DNA of 64,000 bases from Panopea generosa (taxonomy: Eukaryota; Mollusca; Bivalvia; Adapedonta; Hiatellidae), in assembly GCA_029582155.1 (NCBI GenBank), contig CM055899.1, forward strand, positions 80,111,556 to 80,175,555, written 5' to 3'. Positions 61,339 to 64,000 of this stretch are shown one piece after another. Numbering within the stretch: position 1 is the stretch's first letter; every line of letters starts with the position of its first letter. Under the pieces are notes generated by a model, which was not told where the DNA came from, searched no databases, and worked only from the letters and a program-made list of their open reading frames with translations. A program made the position numbers and the translations under genes.

Positions 61339-61513
61339 TTATTCTAATTTAAATGTTTCAAAACAATATTTTGGTTTAAGTTTAACAAACATTAAATTAA
61401 AAAAACTTGGTATGAAGTTAAGACAATGTTGATATTTTTTATAATTATTACATTTTGATAAATGTGTTGACATCGACATTCTCACGACAAGCAACAGTAA
61501 TACAGTGACACTC
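61339..61513 (-). CDS. Candidate signal-peptide-like exon or short secreted ORF
   Basis: The sequence tttttgcag is followed directly by ATG and an open frame of 58 codons starting MSVTVLLLLVVRMSM, then a short lysine- and cysteine-containing tail ending at a TAA. The hydrophobic start looks like a signal peptide or membrane anchor. No convincing donor with phase 1 was found inside the frame, so splicing to the EGF exon at 60.2 kb cannot be shown. A short intronic ORF that is open by chance is equally likely in this AT-rich DNA. No family was recognised. Confidence 0.2.
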
Positions 61514-61670
61514 ATCTGCAAAAACAATAAAAGAATAAACAAAGGGGTGTGTGGGAACAGATATTCGGCATTCTCAATATTAATAATAAAAACACGAAAC
61601 AAACATGCGCAGTTTGTGCTTAGCATTGAGATGTAGTGACTATTCATTATATGGATGTTAGTTTTAACTA

Positions 61671-61730
61671 ACAAGTATGTTATTGTTATGTTGTTGTTAT
61701 GTTGTTGTTATGTTGTTGTTATGTTGTTCA
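61671..61730. repeat. GTTGTTAT-type minisatellite
   Basis: Four to five copies of a 13-15-bp unit (ttatgttgttg). Confidence 0.9.
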
Positions 61731-62899
61731 AATGTTTGTAGAAGCGGATCTTATATGACTGCTTATTTATAACTGAGTCTATCAAACGAGTTGAAAATCA
61801 TTATGCAAGACTTTGTCGAGCATTATATCATTTTTACAATGGAGTTTAGTAAATTCAATAATAAATGCGCACGACTATGGTTTTCGTTTTATCACATCAC
61901 TCAGGAAATAATAACATTTACTGTTCTTGAAACAGATCACCTCAGTTGGGAACGAGAAAAAATCGGGCATCATATGACGTAACGTCTCAAAATAACGTCA
62001 TTTAACCATGACAAATCGATGTCATTTATATATTCGGGCAAGTCGTAAAAAAATACTTCGGTTATTTATGTTCGAGAGCTGAGATATACGAAAAACATAA
62101 AGCAATCGTTTGTTATAATGTGTTTGTTACAATGTGTTTGGCCTCCTGTATGGAAACTAATAACAATTTCCAGGTTTTATAAAATGACACTTAAATATCT
62201 TTTTCTTTTCGGACATAGAGTAAGTCAGCAACTGTCGACCATAATAGTATTTAAGGCATTTCAGTTATTAAACTGTTTTAATTCTTAGGCATCGACACAC
62301 GTCAGACAAGTATTTACATTAAATAGTTTCAAGATAAACTGAACAAATAAGTTGACCAAAGGATAAATTTGAATATTGTTCAGAAACCGAAATTTGCATT
62401 TTTTTATGATGAAAAGCAAATTTTATGTATAATAAATATGCAACTGCAACTAACTTCATGAACTGGAATAGAACAGAATATATTTTTTTCTGTAGTAAAG
62501 AATAAACTAACAATTTATGTTTTTATGTGCAAAAGAAATGTCCTTTAAGACCTTCGAAGTTGTTAAAAAAATATGTGTTATACCTATTATTACAAATAAT
62601 CAAGTCATTGTTACACAAATCTATCTCCAGAATGTAAATCTCAATTTAATACAAAACTTTAGCCATCATTTTTAAAGTGCAGGTTTGATTAGGTATTAAA
62701 AAATGATGCCATAAATTATCATCTTTAGCCACAAGATTTGCTTTTTTCTGCATTGTCCATGCATTTCATGGTAAAAAAAATACCAAAAAAATAAACAATT
62801 CTCACAAGAAAAGACACTGTCAAGAGGTTTTAAAGGATGAGTTTGAAGCTGCCACATATTCTGTCGTGAAAGTAATGAAATACGTAAGCAAAAACTTAC

Positions 62900-63024
62900 C
62901 TTTTTTTATATTGATGTTTTCGAAATAAATGTCGCACCGCCAGGCCGGCTTGTCAATCGACACAGTGCTACAGAAGCTAATATTTCGTTTGATACCAAAT
63001 TTGGCAGTATGAAATGTTGAAACC
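62900..63024 (-). CDS. Candidate exon, F5/8-fucolectin-like or degenerate kringle C-half
   Basis: A 125-bp open stretch is bounded by a tttttag acceptor and a strong donor (G|gtaagt, phase 1). The translation includes ISFCSTVSIDKPAWRCDIYF. The C...PAW.xD.xF pattern resembles the core of fucolectin / F5-8-type-C-like domains that sit N-terminal to EGF repeats in some molluscan proteins. The two cysteines are also spaced as in the kringle C-halves of this locus (11 residues between), but the later kringle cysteines are absent and the acceptor is phase 2 rather than 0, which argues against a kringle. The phase-1 donor would splice cleanly into the EGF exon at 60.2 kb, so it is a plausible upstream exon of the same gene. 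The domain identity is inference. Confidence 0.4.
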
Positions 63025-63114
63025 CTAAAAATTCGTTATATAAACCCATTTCATCGGTATATTTTCTCTACTATATACTCGAAGACATTATAAATGAACT
63101 CGTTCACAGTAGTC

Positions 63115-63275
63115 CTATGTGGCCGAGTGGTCTTTGGCGCCTTCCAGGATCACTAAACTGTCACCGCTAAGGTCGTAGGTTCGTATTCCGCACGCTCCAA
63201 AAATCATGATGTGAGAAAGTGTGCCAGTTACATGAGGAAGGATGATTGTTCTACTCAGTTATTTCCCTGAAACTT
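63115..63275 (+). mobile_element. tRNA-derived SINE (Leu/Ser-like head)
   Basis: tggccgagtggtctttggcg (box A) and gctaaggtcgtaggttcgta (box B) are followed by ttacatgaggaaggatgatt. Related to 31.48-31.69 kb. No closing acceptor stem, so it is not a working tRNA gene. Confidence 0.7.
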
Positions 63276-63279
63276 TAAA

Positions 63280-64000
63280 CGTCGGCAATTTAAACACGAA
63301 CAATGATATAGCTTTTAAGTTAACGTAATTTAATATTAAAATTCCTTACAGTATTAAATGCATATTATTATATCATATGATTGTTATCCATAAAATGTTT
63401 AAATATGAATTTAAATTAATGAATGCTACAAAATATTAATAATTAATTAACTAAAATGCAATACCTCGTTATTTAACATCTCGTATACACTTTATTATAA
63501 GGAAATAACAATGGTTAACATATATGCATGTTTTCCGCCGACTTCAAGTATAAAAGACAGAGTGAGGCTAGAACATTTAGAACTAAGATATTAAACCACT
63601 TAGTAACCTTGGAAACAGTGTAGCATTTATACAGATATTAATAAAATATTGATAATACAAATACAGGGTAAGAAGAGATGCCATGCAACTAAATATTTAA
63701 GCTGTGGTCCGCCGTCGATTAAAGGACGTCAAGTCATAGTTGAGTTGAGTGTAAGCTAGCATGTCTTCGTTGTTTTAAAATATCATCATGTATCCTTATT
63801 CCATATTAGCAACCTCTGTATGGAGAAAAAATATAAAACTGATATTACGATAAACTCTGATACGGTTTAATTATTTCGTTGTTTATTCTATGCTTTTTTA
63901 TAGTAATTTGTCACTGAAATATTTTTGGTAACTTAACAGTTTAAATAATTGAAATTGTAAATGGCAATTTTAGCGTTTCCATTTATGAAATAAAATAACA
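63280..64000. other. Right edge, nothing recognised
   Basis: AT-rich DNA without exon or repeat landmarks. Confidence 0.4.

Larger units (their letters stand above)
18341..63024 (-). other. Host gene locus: chain of EGF-like and split kringle exons (partial gene)
   Basis: At least eight well-supported or likely exons lie in the same orientation, with compatible phases, inside long introns. In transcript order they are EGF (60.2 kb), kringle N-half (58.5), kringle C-half (54.7), EGF (50.5), a gap, kringle C-half (28.7), EGF (23.3), kringle N-half (21.0) and kringle C-half (19.1). Uncertain exons lie at each end (62.9 and 18.4 kb). Each EGF exon ends with the first base of a codon, and the following kringle N-half begins with AA, so the junction codon is GAA (Glu). 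EGF-like and kringle domains are extracellular and disulfide-bonded, so the product is expected to be secreted or a membrane receptor ectodomain. No signal peptide, membrane segment or cytoplasmic domain could be assigned firmly. It could be one long gene or a tandem cluster of related genes; compatible phases favour one gene. Function is unknown. Confidence 0.8.

Overview
The window reads as AT-rich, repeat-dense nuclear DNA of an invertebrate, most likely a bivalve or other mollusc. This is inferred from several tRNA-derived SINE families, a Ty3 element with Gmr1-type gene order, long introns, two large satellites and EGF-kringle exons. No bacterial-style genes, rRNA, complete tRNA gene or CRISPR array was seen.

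Host gene: the one convincing host gene runs on the minus strand from about 63.0 kb down to about 19.1 kb, possibly 18.3 kb. Its exons are small, about 120-150 bp, and separated by kilobases. They encode eight-cysteine EGF-like domains (60.2, 50.5 and 23.3 kb) and kringle domains split into an N-half exon (58.5 and 21.0 kb, possibly 18.4 kb) and a C-half exon (54.7, 28.7 and 19.1 kb). Intron phases fit throughout: EGF exons are 1-1, kringle N-halves 1-0 and kringle C-halves 0-1. The gene therefore reads as a chain of EGF + kringle cassettes. Both ends lie outside the recognised exons. One kringle N-half is missing where mobile DNA has piled up (29-50 kb), another lacks a visible splice donor, and partial exons have been duplicated in tandem inside introns (22.2-23.25 kb and 54.8-55.1 kb).

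Layout from the left: a 53-bp satellite (1-1.9 kb); a 190-bp-class diverged repeat (2.5-3.4 kb); a TA-type DNA transposon copy (5.85-11.23 kb) with a young gag-protease LTR element inside it (6.96-10.26 kb); SINEs; a 108-bp satellite with higher-order structure (14.4-17.6 kb); the 3' part of the host gene (18.3-23.4 kb); LINE and Polinton fossils (25.0-26.9 kb); kringle exon 28.7 kb; SINEs and microsatellites; a decayed Ty3/Gmr1-like element with long terminal repeats (32.35-49.87 kb) that carries a Tx1-like LINE (39.1-42.6 kb) and, inside one terminal repeat, a second copy of the TA transposon (44.64-48.39 kb) and a 1-kb insert; then the 5' part of the host gene (50.5-63.0 kb), interrupted by TIR elements.

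The nesting is visible without outside data. The other LTR (33,049-33,050) preserves the empty TA target of the 44.6-48.4 kb transposon. The 47.3 kb transposon sequence preserves the site where the LTR element entered the 5.8-11.2 kb copy.

All homology calls come from reading motifs by eye; no database search was run.
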